From: JABDIP01 sp965250245
Lineage (GTDB): Bacteria > Pseudomonadota > Alphaproteobacteria > DSM-16000 > Inquilinaceae
Assembly (NCBI GenBank): GCA_965250245.1
Contig: OZ252296.1
Coordinates: 2,108,001-2,172,000, forward strand
Direction: 5' to 3'
DNA: 64,000 nt
Of this stretch, positions 1 to 8,403 are shown piece after piece; within the stretch, counting starts at the first letter, position 1; every line of letters starts with the position of its first letter. The position numbers and the translations under genes were made by a program. The notes under the pieces are model-generated. The model saw only the letters and a program-made list of their open reading frames with translations. It was not told where the DNA came from and searched no databases.

Positions 1-1776
1 CAGCCCGACAGCGTCGCGGTCAGCCCGGACGGCAGCTTCCTGGCCATCGCCATCGAGAATGAGCGCGACGAGGATCTGAACGACGGCATCATCCCGCAGC
101 TCCCGGCCGGCAACCTGGCGGTCTTCAGCCTCGGCGCCGACGGCATGCCGACCAATTGCGACGCGGTCACCACCGTCGCGTTGACCGGCCTGGCCGAGGT
201 CGCGCCGGAGGACCCGGAGCCGGAATTCGTCGACATCAATGCCGACAACATCGCCGTCGTCACGATGCAGGAGAACAACCACATCGCCCTGGTCGATCTG
301 GCCTCCGGGACGGTCACCGGCCATTTCCCCGGCGGCACTGTCGACTTGACGGCGATCGACAATCTCGAGGACGGCATCGTCGCCGGCGTCGACAGCCTGA
401 CCGGCCTGGCCCGCGAGGCGGACGCGGTGAGCTGGCTTGGCACCGATCGCATTGTCACCGCCAATGAGGGCGACTATCTCGGCGGCTCCCGAGGCTTCAC
501 CATTTACTCGACCTCCGGCGAAGTGCTCTACGACAGTGCGGTGCTGATGGAGCATCTCGGCATGTCCCACGGCCACTACCCGGAAGGCCGGGCCGAGAAC
601 AAGGGCGTGGAACCGGAAGGCGTGGAGGTTGCGGTCTTCGGCGACGACACGCTGATCTTCGTGAATTCCGAGCGCGGCAATTTCGTCACCGTCTTTGTCG
701 ATGACCCTGCCGGGCCGCAGCTGCTGGACTTCCTGCCGACCGCGCTGGGCCCCGAAGGCCTGCTGGCCATCCCGCAGCGCAACCTGTTCGTGGTCGCCAC
801 GGAAGAGGATTCCGAGGAGGACGGCTTCCGCGCCACGCTGGGCCTCTATGCCCGCACAGCCTCGGCGCCGGAATACCCCACGCTGGTCTCCGACACCGAC
901 CCCGCCACCGGCGCGCCGATCGGTTGGGGTGCCATGTCCGGCCTGGTCGCAGATCCGGCCAACCCGGGCACGCTTTACGGCGTCAATGACAGCTTCTATG
1001 CCGCCTCGCGCATCTACACCATCGATGCCGGCCAGACGCCGGCGCGGATCACCGACTATGTCGACCTCACGCTGGACGGCACGCCGAAGCGCTACGACCT
1101 GGAGGGCGTGGCGCTGCGGCCCGGCGGCGGCTTCTGGGCCGTGTCGGAGGGCCGGCTCGACCGCGGTCTGCACAACCTGCTGCTGCGGGTGGCGCCGGAC
1201 GGCACCGTCGAGGCGGAGATCAAGCTGCCCGAGGCGGTCGAGGCGGAGTCGGTGCGCTTCGGCTTCGAGGGCGTCGCGGCCTGGGGTGACCGGGCGATCA
1301 TCGCCATCCAGCGCTCCTGGAATGATGATCCCGCCAATCACGTCAAGCTGGCGGTCTATGATCCGGCGAGCGAGGGCTGGTCCTTCGTGCGCTACCCGAT
1401 CGCCGCCCCCACCTCGCCGCGCGGCGGCTGGGTCGGGCTGTCGGAGATCACCGCCATCGGCGACGACCGCTTCCTGATCATCGAGCGCGACAACCAGCCA
1501 GGCGTCTACTCCACCCACAAGGTGGTCACGCAGATCTCGCTGGCGGGCGTCGAGCCCGCGGCATTCGGCGGCGACCTGCCGGTCGTCGAGAAGACCGTGG
1601 TCGCCGATCTGCTGCCGCTGATGCGGGCGACCAATGGCTGGATCTCCGACAAGCCCGAGGGCCTCGCGGTCACCGCCGACGGCACCGTGCTGATGGTCAC
1701 CGACAATGACGGCGTCGACGACGCCCATGGCGAGACCCTATTGCTGACGGTCGGCAATCTGGACGAGCTGATGTAG
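1..1776 (+). CDS. Phytase-like esterase family protein, 5' end missing
   Basis: The frame is open from base 1 and closes with TAG at 1774-1776, so the start lies outside the window; 591 codons are visible. The C-terminal half shows the repeated blocks of the esterase-like/phytase-like domain (PF13449 type): DLEGVALRPGGGFWAVSEG near codon 366, an EGVAAWGDRAIIAIQ block, and EGLAVTADGTVLMVTDNDG near codon 552. The N-terminal visible part reads as beta-propeller blades (NIAVVTMQENNHIALVDL). Such proteins are normally exported and act on phosphate or phosphonate esters; the export signal would lie upstream. A 10-bp terminator hairpin follows 34 bases after the stop. Substrate cannot be told from sequence. 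Family call good, function tentative. Confidence 0.8.
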   Translation, partial: QPDSVAVSPDGSFLAIAIENERDEDLNDGIIPQLPAGNLAVFSLGADGMPTNCDAVTTVALTGLAEVAPEDPEPEFVDINADNIAVVTMQENNHIALVDLASGTVTGHFPGGTVDLTAIDNLEDGIVAGVDSLTGLAREADAVSWLGTDRIVTANEGDYLGGSRGFTIYSTSGEVLYDSAVLMEHLGMSHGHYPEGRAENKGVEPEGVEVAVFGDDTLIFVNSERGNFVTVFVDDPAGPQLLDFLPTALGPEGLLAIPQRNLFVVATEEDSEEDGFRATLGLYARTASAPEYPTLVSDTDPATGAPIGWGAMSGLVADPANPGTLYGVNDSFYAASRIYTIDAGQTPARITDYVDLTLDGTPKRYDLEGVALRPGGGFWAVSEGRLDRGLHNLLLRVAPDGTVEAEIKLPEAVEAESVRFGFEGVAAWGDRAIIAIQRSWNDDPANHVKLAVYDPASEGWSFVRYPIAAPTSPRGGWVGLSEITAIGDDRFLIIERDNQPGVYSTHKVVTQISLAGVEPAAFGGDLPVVEKTVVADLLPLMRATNGWISDKPEGLAVTADGTVLMVTDNDGVDDAHGETLLLTVGNLDELM

Positions 1777-1810
1777 GGCCCCGACCCCCTCGGTCCATCC
1801 GCAGCCTGAT

Positions 1811-1840
1811 GGGCGCCGGCTTGGGCCGGCGCCCCTTTTT
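1811..1840 (+). terminator. Rho-independent terminator after the phytase-like gene
   Basis: A perfect 10-bp GC stem (1811-1820 pairing with 1825-1834) with a 4-base loop is followed by C and five T. An ATG at 1809 just before this hairpin is in frame with the next gene but would place the terminator inside the coding sequence, so it was not used as the start. Confidence 0.85.
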
Positions 1841-1901
1841 CTTGCGTCAGCCAGCGCGCGGACCTGTATCCTTTGACCGTGCGCGATTACGGGAGGGTGC
1901 C

Positions 1902-3089
1902 ATGGATACGCTGCCTGGGCGCGGTCGCGGCGTTTGGCTGGAGACCGAGGCCTGCTCGATCGACGAATTCCGCACCCTTGCGGAGTCCGAAACCCGGCCC
2001 GATGCCGTGCCGCTGGCCGACGAGATTGCCAGCCGACTGCCGATCTACGACTGCGACCGTATCCGTAAGGTGCGCCACGATGCCGGCCGGCTGAAGGGCT
2101 ATATGGCGGAATGGAACGCGGTGCTGGCCACCGGGCCGGGTGCGGTCGTCTTCCGTGGGGCCTATGACGATACCGGCCTGATCGACCAGGTCACCGAGGT
2201 CTTCCACGTGATCATGAAGGCGGAGCGCGACGAGTCCGCCGGCTCCGGCGACCATTTCGCGGCCGCTGGCGCCAATACCCGGATCTGGAACGCCCATGAG
2301 AAGCTGTGCATCCAGTCGCCGGAGCTGTTCGCCCGCTACAACGCCAACCCGATCCTGGGGCTGATCAGCCGGTCCTGGCTCGGGCCGCTCTACCAGATCA
2401 CCACCCAGGTGAACGTTGTGCATCCGGGCGGGCAGGCCCAGACCTGCCACCGCGACTACCATATGGGCTTCCAGACCGCCGAGCGCCTTGCCGACTATCC
2501 GGCGACGGTGCACGCGGTGTCGCCGCTGCTGACGTTGCAGGGCGCGATCGCCCATTGCGACATGCCGGCGGAGACCGGCCCGACCAAGCTGCTGCCCTAT
2601 TCGCAGGCCTACCTGCCCGGATACCTCGCCGCCCTGCGGCCGGAATTCCGATCCTATTTCGAGGAACATCACATCCAGCTGCCGCTCTCCAAGGGCGACG
2701 CGCTGTTCTTCAACCCGGCCATGTTCCACGCCGCCGGCGAGAACCAGACGGCCGACATCGACCGCATCGCCAACCTGCTGCAGATCGGCTCGGGCTACGG
2801 CCGCTCCATCGAGATCGTCGACCGCACCCGCATGAGCCTGGCCCTGTATCCGACCCTCGCCGCGCTCAAGGCATCCGGCGCCCTGACGGAGGCCGAGATC
2901 GCCGACGTCGCCGCCGCCTGTGCGGAGGGCTACCCGTTCCCGGCCAACCTCGACATCGACTCCCCGCTCACCGGCATGGCCCCGGAAAGCCAGCAGGAGC
3001 TGATGCTGCGGGCGCTGGAGGAGGGTTGGGACGCGAACCGGTTTGCCGATGGCGTCCGGGAACAGGCGGAGCGCAAGCGCTCCCACTGA
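1902..3089 (+). CDS. Phytanoyl-CoA dioxygenase (PhyH) family protein
   Basis: 395 residues. A member of the Fe(II)/2-oxoglutarate dioxygenase PhyH superfamily, which hydroxylates small or lipid-like substrates in the cytoplasm. The metal-binding facial triad is visible as H-x-D in TCHRDYH and the distal His in AMFHAAGENQ, with a downstream Arg (DRIANLLQIGSG) suited to bind 2-oxoglutarate. I chose ATG 1902 because GGGAGG lies seven bases upstream and an earlier in-frame ATG at 1809 precedes a terminator. The protein is longer than the minimal family member, with a helical C-terminal tail of about 90 residues. Substrate unknown; no pathway neighbours give it away. Confidence 0.85.
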   Translation: MDTLPGRGRGVWLETEACSIDEFRTLAESETRPDAVPLADEIASRLPIYDCDRIRKVRHDAGRLKGYMAEWNAVLATGPGAVVFRGAYDDTGLIDQVTEVFHVIMKAERDESAGSGDHFAAAGANTRIWNAHEKLCIQSPELFARYNANPILGLISRSWLGPLYQITTQVNVVHPGGQAQTCHRDYHMGFQTAERLADYPATVHAVSPLLTLQGAIAHCDMPAETGPTKLLPYSQAYLPGYLAALRPEFRSYFEEHHIQLPLSKGDALFFNPAMFHAAGENQTADIDRIANLLQIGSGYGRSIEIVDRTRMSLALYPTLAALKASGALTEAEIADVAAACAEGYPFPANLDIDSPLTGMAPESQQELMLRALEEGWDANRFADGVREQAERKRSH

Positions 3090-3110
3090 TACCGGCCATC
3101 ACCGCACCGG

Positions 3111-3224
3111 CATCGCGAGATCAACGCGGCGACCCGCCTCTACAACCAAGCAATTGCAGCCGGCCTGTGGGAATTCTCACATCCGGCGACCGGCGACCTG
3201 TGCCAATGGTCTGGCGATGGATGA
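3111..3224 (+). pseudogene. Possible degraded coding fragment
   Basis: The frame reads HREINAATRLYNQAIAAGLW and continues to LCQWSGDG before a TGA at 3222-3224. The composition looks like real protein, unlike the two other frames. It has no start codon and lies in the same frame as the PhyH gene, directly after its TGA (3087-3089). It may be a remnant of a lost gene or chance. No function can be assigned. Confidence 0.25.
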
Positions 3225-3293
3225 ACCCGGGCCCGCCAGAGAAGGCCCGGATGGCTCCGCGCAGGAGCACATTCATAGCCTTCAGGTGCCGAT

Positions 3294-3509
3294 ATGCAGA
3301 ATTACGATCCCGCCGCGCGCATCACCGGCCTGCGAGATGTGGTCATCGCATGGATCGTCGCAGTTGCGGTCTGCGCGATCCTGCTGGCGATTCCGGGGCT
3401 CGCTCCACGACAGGATGAGGATGGCGGCGGGACCGGACTGGACGTCGCCATCGACACGGCAATCCCGAGCGACACGGACATCGTCGCCGATCGTCAGTCC
3501 TCGCGTTAG
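3294..3509 (+). CDS. Small putative membrane protein, doubtful
   Basis: 71 residues with one hydrophobic segment at about residues 16-36 (VVIAWIVAVAVCAILLAIPG) followed by an acidic, glycine-rich tail. No ribosome-binding site is visible before the ATG and no family is recognised. The opposite strand in this stretch resembles short hexapeptide-repeat phrases, so the region could equally be decayed sequence. Confidence 0.25.
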   Translation: MQNYDPAARITGLRDVVIAWIVAVAVCAILLAIPGLAPRQDEDGGGTGLDVAIDTAIPSDTDIVADRQSSR

Positions 3510-3696
3510 GCGGCCATTCCGAACTCCTCGCCGGCCGCACGGGCTTCGTTGCCTGGGCGCCCCCGCCACTGACAGGATCCCGCTGCCGGACAAGGCTCCC
3601 GGCATCGTGGCGGGCGTCGCGCGGCTGCCATGATTTCCTCCCGATCGGCGTGGTGATAGGCTTTCAGGGGAATAAATCCAGCTGCGGGAGGGAGGA

Positions 3697-5643
3697 ATGA
3701 GCACTGACAATCGCACGACCAGCGAGCATGGCTGGGTGATCGAGGATGACGACGACATCCCGTCGAACCCCCTCAAGAACCGGGATTTCTACGACGTTGT
3801 CGCCGCCCGCATGGGCCGTCGCACCGTGCTTGGCGGCATGATGGCGACCTCGGCGCTGGCCATGGGCGCGGGCGCGCTCGGTACTGTCAGCAAGGCGAAG
3901 GCCGCCGAAGGGGTCTCGACCCTGACATTCACCGAGCTCGAGCACGGGCTCGACGAGGATTTCCATGTGGCTCCAGGCTACGAATCCCAGGTGCTGCTGC
4001 GTTGGGGCGACAAGGTCGAGGCGGACGCCCCCGACTTCGACCCGATGGCGCAGTCGGCCGAGGCCCAGGCGAAGCAGTACGGCTTCAACAACGACTATGT
4101 CGGCTATCTCCCGCTGCCCCTGGGCTCCAATGCGTCCGACAGCGGATTGCTGGCGATCAACCACGAATACACCGACGACTTCATGATGCATCCGGGCTCG
4201 CCCAAGGGCCTGGCGATGAACGAGGAGCAGGCGAATATCAGCCGCATGGCGCACGGCCTGACCGTCGTAGAGATTGCCCGCGAGAATGGCAGCTGGCGCG
4301 TCGTCGAGGAGTCTCAACATGCGCGCCGCATCACGCCCGACACGCCCGGGCAGATTACCGGCCCGGCGGCGGGCAGCCCGCGCATGGTCACCAGCAGCTC
4401 GCCGGACGGCATCGCCACCCTCGGCACCTATGGCAATTGCGCCGGCGGCGTCACGCCCTGGGGCACGGTGGTGACCGGCGAGGAGAACGTCCAGAACTAC
4501 TTCAAGGGCGATCCGGCGGCGACCGCGGAGGCGGAGAATTACGCCCGCTTCGGCGGTATCGGCGGCGACGACCCGCGTTACGCCTGGGCCCATTTCCACG
4601 AGCGCTGGCAGCTCGACAAGGAGCCGAACGAGCCCAACCATGTCGGTTGGATCGTCGAATTCGACCCCTACGATCCGGAGGCGCCGCTGCTGAAGCGCAC
4701 GGCACTCGGCCGCTGCAAGCATGAAGGGGCCAACGTCATCATCAACGCCGATGGCCGCGCCGTCGCCTATACCGGCGACGACCAGCGCTTCGAGTATGTC
4801 TACCGGTTCATCTCGTCCGGCACCTACGATCCCAACGACCGCGCCGCCAACATGACCCTGCTGGAAGACGGCGATCTGTCGGTGGCGGAATTCACCGATG
4901 ACGGCCGTGTCATCTGGCATCCGTTGAAGCATGGCGAAGGGCCGATCACCGCCGAGAACGGCTTCGACAGCCAGGCCGACGTGGTCATCGAGGTCCGCAA
5001 GGCCGCCGATCTGGTCGGCGCGACGCCGCTCGACCGGCCGGAGGACGTCGACATCAACCCGGTGACCGGGACCGTCTTCGCGCTGCTCACCAACAACTCC
5101 CGGCGCAAGCCGCAGGCGGTCGACGCGGTCAACCCGCGCCACAACAACTTGTTCGGCCACATCGTCGAGCTGTTGCCGCCGGGCGGCGACCACACGGCGG
5201 ACGAGTTCGGATGGGAATTCTTCATCCTGGCCGGCAACCCGGAGGAGGCGCTGCACGGTGCCGACTACCACGAAGGCATTTCGGAGCATGGCTGGTTCGC
5301 CAATCCCGACAATTGCGCCTTCGACAACAAGGGCCGCCTGTGGATCGCCACCGACGGCGCCTACCGCGCCGCCGGCGTCGCCGATGGTGTCTGGGCCTGT
5401 GACGTGACCGGCGAGGGCAGGGCGCTGACCCGCCACTTCCTGCGCACGCCGCACCAGGCCGAACTCTGCGGCCCCGCCTTCACCCCGGACGACACGACCT
5501 TCTTCTGCGCCGTGCAGCACCCGGGCGAACGCTCCTCCTTCGACGACCCCGCCACCCGCTGGCCGGACTTCCAGGACGGAATGCCGCCCCGGCCAAGCCT
5601 GGTCGCGGTGACCAAGACCGACGGCGGAGAGATCGGCACCTAA
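3697..5643 (+). CDS. PhoX family phosphatase (DUF839), Tat-exported
   Basis: 648 residues, the normal length for PhoX-like proteins (PF05787). Members are periplasmic, calcium- and iron-dependent phosphomonoesterases that release phosphate from organic esters. The N-terminus has a long acidic leader and then a Tat signal with twin arginines (MGRRTVLGGMM near residue 40) ending in KAKAAEG. Typical PhoX phrases follow: LLAINHEYTDDFMMHPG, GNCAGGVTPWGTVVTGEEN and EDVDINPVTGTVFALLTNN. The ATG at 3697 sits just behind a very strong Shine-Dalgarno sequence. I see no Pho box upstream, so phosphate control is not shown. It stands near a second exported phosphoesterase-like gene (bases 1-1776) but they are not one operon. 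Confidence 0.9.
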   Translation: MSTDNRTTSEHGWVIEDDDDIPSNPLKNRDFYDVVAARMGRRTVLGGMMATSALAMGAGALGTVSKAKAAEGVSTLTFTELEHGLDEDFHVAPGYESQVLLRWGDKVEADAPDFDPMAQSAEAQAKQYGFNNDYVGYLPLPLGSNASDSGLLAINHEYTDDFMMHPGSPKGLAMNEEQANISRMAHGLTVVEIARENGSWRVVEESQHARRITPDTPGQITGPAAGSPRMVTSSSPDGIATLGTYGNCAGGVTPWGTVVTGEENVQNYFKGDPAATAEAENYARFGGIGGDDPRYAWAHFHERWQLDKEPNEPNHVGWIVEFDPYDPEAPLLKRTALGRCKHEGANVIINADGRAVAYTGDDQRFEYVYRFISSGTYDPNDRAANMTLLEDGDLSVAEFTDDGRVIWHPLKHGEGPITAENGFDSQADVVIEVRKAADLVGATPLDRPEDVDINPVTGTVFALLTNNSRRKPQAVDAVNPRHNNLFGHIVELLPPGGDHTADEFGWEFFILAGNPEEALHGADYHEGISEHGWFANPDNCAFDNKGRLWIATDGAYRAAGVADGVWACDVTGEGRALTRHFLRTPHQAELCGPAFTPDDTTFFCAVQHPGERSSFDDPATRWPDFQDGMPPRPSLVAVTKTDGGEIGT

Positions 5644-5676
5644 CACCGCCGCGGTCCGTGTCTGAGTTCAGTTCCA

Positions 5677-5709
5677 CCCCGCGCGGTCGCATGTCCGCGC
5701 GGGGGCTTT
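5677..5709 (+). terminator. Terminator after the PhoX gene
   Basis: A perfect 10-bp stem (5677-5686 with 5695-5704), an 8-base loop and then GCTTTT, 33 bases after the PhoX stop codon. Confidence 0.8.
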
Positions 5710-5790
5710 TCCCGCCGGCCGTGCCCGTCGCGTTGGACTTCCGATCATGCACCCTTGAGATGCGGTAATCGAACCGGAGTCTGTCCCTCC

Positions 5791-6990
5791 ATGCAGAGTT
5801 TCGATCTCGTCTGGCGGACCGTCGCCGAAGAGTATTTTGACCCGAGCTTCGGCGGTAGGGACTGGACGGGGATCGGTCGGGAGTATCGTGCCCGTCTGCC
5901 CAAAGCATCCACTGCCGATCAGTTCCTCCGGTTGGCGAACGAGATGCTATTCGAGCTGGGGCATTCGCATTTGCTGGTCGTCCGAGCCAACGATTTCGCG
6001 CGTTTGCTTCCGGAAGTCTACGCCGCCGGCACCCTCGGGCTCGAGACGCGCGTGATCGACGGCGACGCCGTCGTCATCGGGGTGCGAGCCGGTTCACCGG
6101 CAGCGCAGGCTGGCGTCCCCGTGGGCGCCATCCTGGATACAATTGATGGCACCGCCTCCTCCGACCTCTTGACCCAGGGAGAGGCGGAGTTGATCCCGCC
6201 ATTCAATCCGCGAAACCGCCTCAATGTCCTAGTCCGCTCGCTTTGGGCCCATTTGTACGGCCCCCCGGGAACCGAGACGGCAATCGCAATTCGTGAGTCG
6301 GACCGAGCCGCCGAGACCCTGACGCTTCAACGGCAAGGCCGCGGAACAGGTCGTGTGCACACGGATATCCTGCCGGCCTATTTCATCGAGTTCGAGGCGC
6401 GGACACTTCCAAGCGGAATCGGGTATATCCGCTTCAATCATTTCGCGCCGCCGGTGGACGATCAGTTCGCCGCCGCTCTGGACGACGGGCTGGCTACCGC
6501 GCCCGGTCTGATTATCGATTTGCGCGGCAACGCGGGCGGCTTCTTCGACGGCGTCGACAAGATCGCCGGCCAGCTGATGCTTCAGCATGCAGAGCTCTAT
6601 GCAATTCGCACCCGCGAGGGCGACGGGATCCGGTCGATCGCCAGATCTCCGGGTGGCTATGCTGGACCTGTCGCGGTGCTGGTCGACGAGACCACGATGT
6701 CAGCGGCCGAAGTCTTCGCCGGGGCGCTGCAAGCCATCGGCCGTGCCACTGTCGTTGGCATGCGCACGCCGGGCTATGTGCTTGCGGCGCATTGGCGACG
6801 GCTGCCGAACGGCTTGTTGATGATGTATGCCATGGGCCAGCCGCGCCTTGCCGATGATACCGTGCTGGAAGATCGTGGCGTCATGCCCGACTTGAAGATG
6901 TCACTCGACCGCTCAAGCCTAGCGGCAGGCCGCGACGCTCAGCTCGAGGCTGCCTTAGAGCATCTCGCGCAGGGTGCGGGATCGCGCTGA
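5791..6990 (+). CDS. S41 family peptidase-like protein
   Basis: 399 residues from ATG 5791; a TTG at 5755 is an alternative. Order: N-terminal helical domain, PDZ-like segment (about 82-125, TLGLETRVIDGDAVVIGVRAG), then the S41 core with LIIDLRGNAGGFFDGVD near 240 and the nucleophile Ser304 in TTMSAAEVFAGAL. C-terminal processing peptidases use a Ser-Lys pair; the usual Lys in a TFGKG-type loop is replaced here by TPGYV (about 327-330), so a different base or no activity is possible. There is no signal peptide, so it is predicted cytoplasmic, unlike most tail-specific proteases. Codon use is less GC-biased than in neighbouring genes, which may mean later acquisition. It is followed tail-to-tail by the ornithine aminotransferase gene. 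Confidence 0.8.
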   Translation: MQSFDLVWRTVAEEYFDPSFGGRDWTGIGREYRARLPKASTADQFLRLANEMLFELGHSHLLVVRANDFARLLPEVYAAGTLGLETRVIDGDAVVIGVRAGSPAAQAGVPVGAILDTIDGTASSDLLTQGEAELIPPFNPRNRLNVLVRSLWAHLYGPPGTETAIAIRESDRAAETLTLQRQGRGTGRVHTDILPAYFIEFEARTLPSGIGYIRFNHFAPPVDDQFAAALDDGLATAPGLIIDLRGNAGGFFDGVDKIAGQLMLQHAELYAIRTREGDGIRSIARSPGGYAGPVAVLVDETTMSAAEVFAGALQAIGRATVVGMRTPGYVLAAHWRRLPNGLLMMYAMGQPRLADDTVLEDRGVMPDLKMSLDRSSLAAGRDAQLEAALEHLAQGAGSR

Positions 6991-7151
6991 CGGCCCAACA
7001 GATCGCCGCCGCGGCATGGCCAATCCCCATGCTCAAGCTGACATCGCCCGATCCCTTGCGGGGAGCGTGAATGGGGCAATCTGAGCACTTGCCGCAAAGG
7101 GACAAAAGACCTGGCACATTCCGGCAGGTTTCGAGCGCGTTGGGCGGCTCT

Positions 7152-8369
7152 TCAGCTGTTCCGCAGCACCCCGTCGATCTTCTCCAGCGCCCAATCCACC
7201 TGTTCGCGGTCGATGACCAGGGGCGGGGAAATGCGGAGCGTCGACTCGTGGGTCTCCTTGCACAGCATTCCGGCCTTGCGCAGCGCCTCGCTGTACTGCC
7301 TCGCGCCGCCGGTGTCGGGGTGGAACTCCAGCGCCAGCATCAGGCCGCGGGCGCGGATTTCCTTGACCTTGTTGCTGCGCAGCTTGACCAGCTCCTCGTG
7401 GAAATAGGCGCCCTGCTTGGCCGAGTTCTCGATCAGGCCCTCCTCGGTCAGGACCTTGAGGGCGGCGCGGGCGACGGCGCAAGCCAGCGGGTTGCCGCCG
7501 AAGGTGCTGCCGTGCTGGCCGGGCTGCAGCACGCCCAGGACCTCGGTGTTGGAGAGCACTGCCGACATCGGATAGAAGCCGCCGGACAGCGCCTTGCCGA
7601 CCAGGGTGACGTCGGCCTCGATGCCCTCGTGCTCCTCGGCGAAGAGCTTGCCGGTGCGGCCGAGGCCGGTCTGGATCTCGTCGCAGACCAGCATCACGTT
7701 GTGCTGCGAGCACAGCTCCCGCACCCGGCGCAGATAGCCGTCGGGCGGGATGATCACCCCGGCCTCGCCCTGGATCGGCTCGACCAGGAAGGCGACGGTG
7801 TTGGGGGTGATGGCCTGCTCGAACGCGTCGGCGTCGCCATAGGGGATGATCTTGAAGCCCGGTGTGAACGGCCCGAAATTGCCATGTGCGTTGGGGTCGG
7901 TGCTGAAGCCGACGATGGTGATGGTGCGGCCGTGGAAGCCATCCTCGCAGACCACGATCTCGGCCTTGTCCGGCTCCACGCCCTTGACCTCGTAGCCCCA
8001 TTTGCGCACCGCCTTGATCGCCGTCTCGACCGCCTCCGCACCGCTGTTCATCGGCAGCACCTTGTGCGAGTTGGTCAGGTCGCAGACCTCCTCGTAGAAC
8101 AGGGCGAGCTGGTCGTTGCGGAAGGCGCGGGAGGTCAGCGGCAGGCGGCCGGCCTGTTCCACCAGGGCGGCATAGATCTTCGGGTGGCAGTGTCCCTGGT
8201 TGACCGCCGAATAGGCGGACAGGCAGTCCATGTACTTATTGCCGTCCACATCCCACACCCAGACCCCTTCGCCGCGGGTCAGCACCACGTCGAGCGGATG
8301 ATAGTTGTGGGCACCGAGCTCGGACTCGATATCGATCAGCTCTTGGGCCGAATATTGGGGGGCTGCCAT
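7152..8369 (-). CDS. rocD: Ornithine aminotransferase
   Basis: 405 residues, full length. A cytoplasmic PLP enzyme converting L-ornithine and 2-oxoglutarate to glutamate-5-semialdehyde and glutamate. Family phrases are clear: GNKYMDCLSAYSAVNQGHCH at the N-terminus, EDGFHGRTITIVGFS, the PLP-aspartate phrase VCDEIQTGLGRTGK and the Schiff-base lysine in TLVGKALSGGFYP (about residue 256). It lies 34 bases downstream of arginase on the same strand, so the two are probably co-transcribed and act in sequence: arginine to ornithine to glutamate semialdehyde. No regulator gene is adjacent. Confidence 0.95.
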   Translation of the reverse strand: MAAPQYSAQELIDIESELGAHNYHPLDVVLTRGEGVWVWDVDGNKYMDCLSAYSAVNQGHCHPKIYAALVEQAGRLPLTSRAFRNDQLALFYEEVCDLTNSHKVLPMNSGAEAVETAIKAVRKWGYEVKGVEPDKAEIVVCEDGFHGRTITIVGFSTDPNAHGNFGPFTPGFKIIPYGDADAFEQAITPNTVAFLVEPIQGEAGVIIPPDGYLRRVRELCSQHNVMLVCDEIQTGLGRTGKLFAEEHEGIEADVTLVGKALSGGFYPMSAVLSNTEVLGVLQPGQHGSTFGGNPLACAVARAALKVLTEEGLIENSAKQGAYFHEELVKLRSNKVKEIRARGLMLALEFHPDTGGARQYSEALRKAGMLCKETHESTLRISPPLVIDREQVDWALEKIDGVLRNS

Positions 8370-8403
8370 CTCCTTGCTCCCGGTCTCGAATGGGGCCGTG
8401 CGG

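Larger units (their letters stand above)
3090..3696. other. Intergenic region with weak coding remnants
   Basis: 607 bases separate the PhyH gene from the PhoX gene. They hold a short open stretch 3111-3224 that looks protein-like, a weak 71-codon ORF at 3294-3509, and the PhoX ribosome-binding site (GGGAGGGAGGA, ending at 3696). I see no tRNA, repeat or clear terminator. Confidence 0.5.

Noticed and set aside
1887..3086. Long minus-strand frame opposite the PhyH gene
   Set aside because: Shadow frame; the PhyH gene carries intact catalytic motifs on the plus strand.
3282..3776. Minus-strand frame with a short hexapeptide-repeat-like phrase (LTIGDDVRVARDCRVDGDV)
   Set aside because: Only one or two weak repeat turns are seen, the frame overlaps the start of PhoX and there is no ribosome-binding site. 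It could be a remnant but the support is too thin.
3664..5646. A 660-codon open frame on the minus strand opposite the PhoX gene
   Set aside because: It mirrors the PhoX gene, is rich in Arg, Gly and Val without domain phrases, and arises from high-GC codon bias. The plus-strand gene has a Tat signal and a strong ribosome-binding site.
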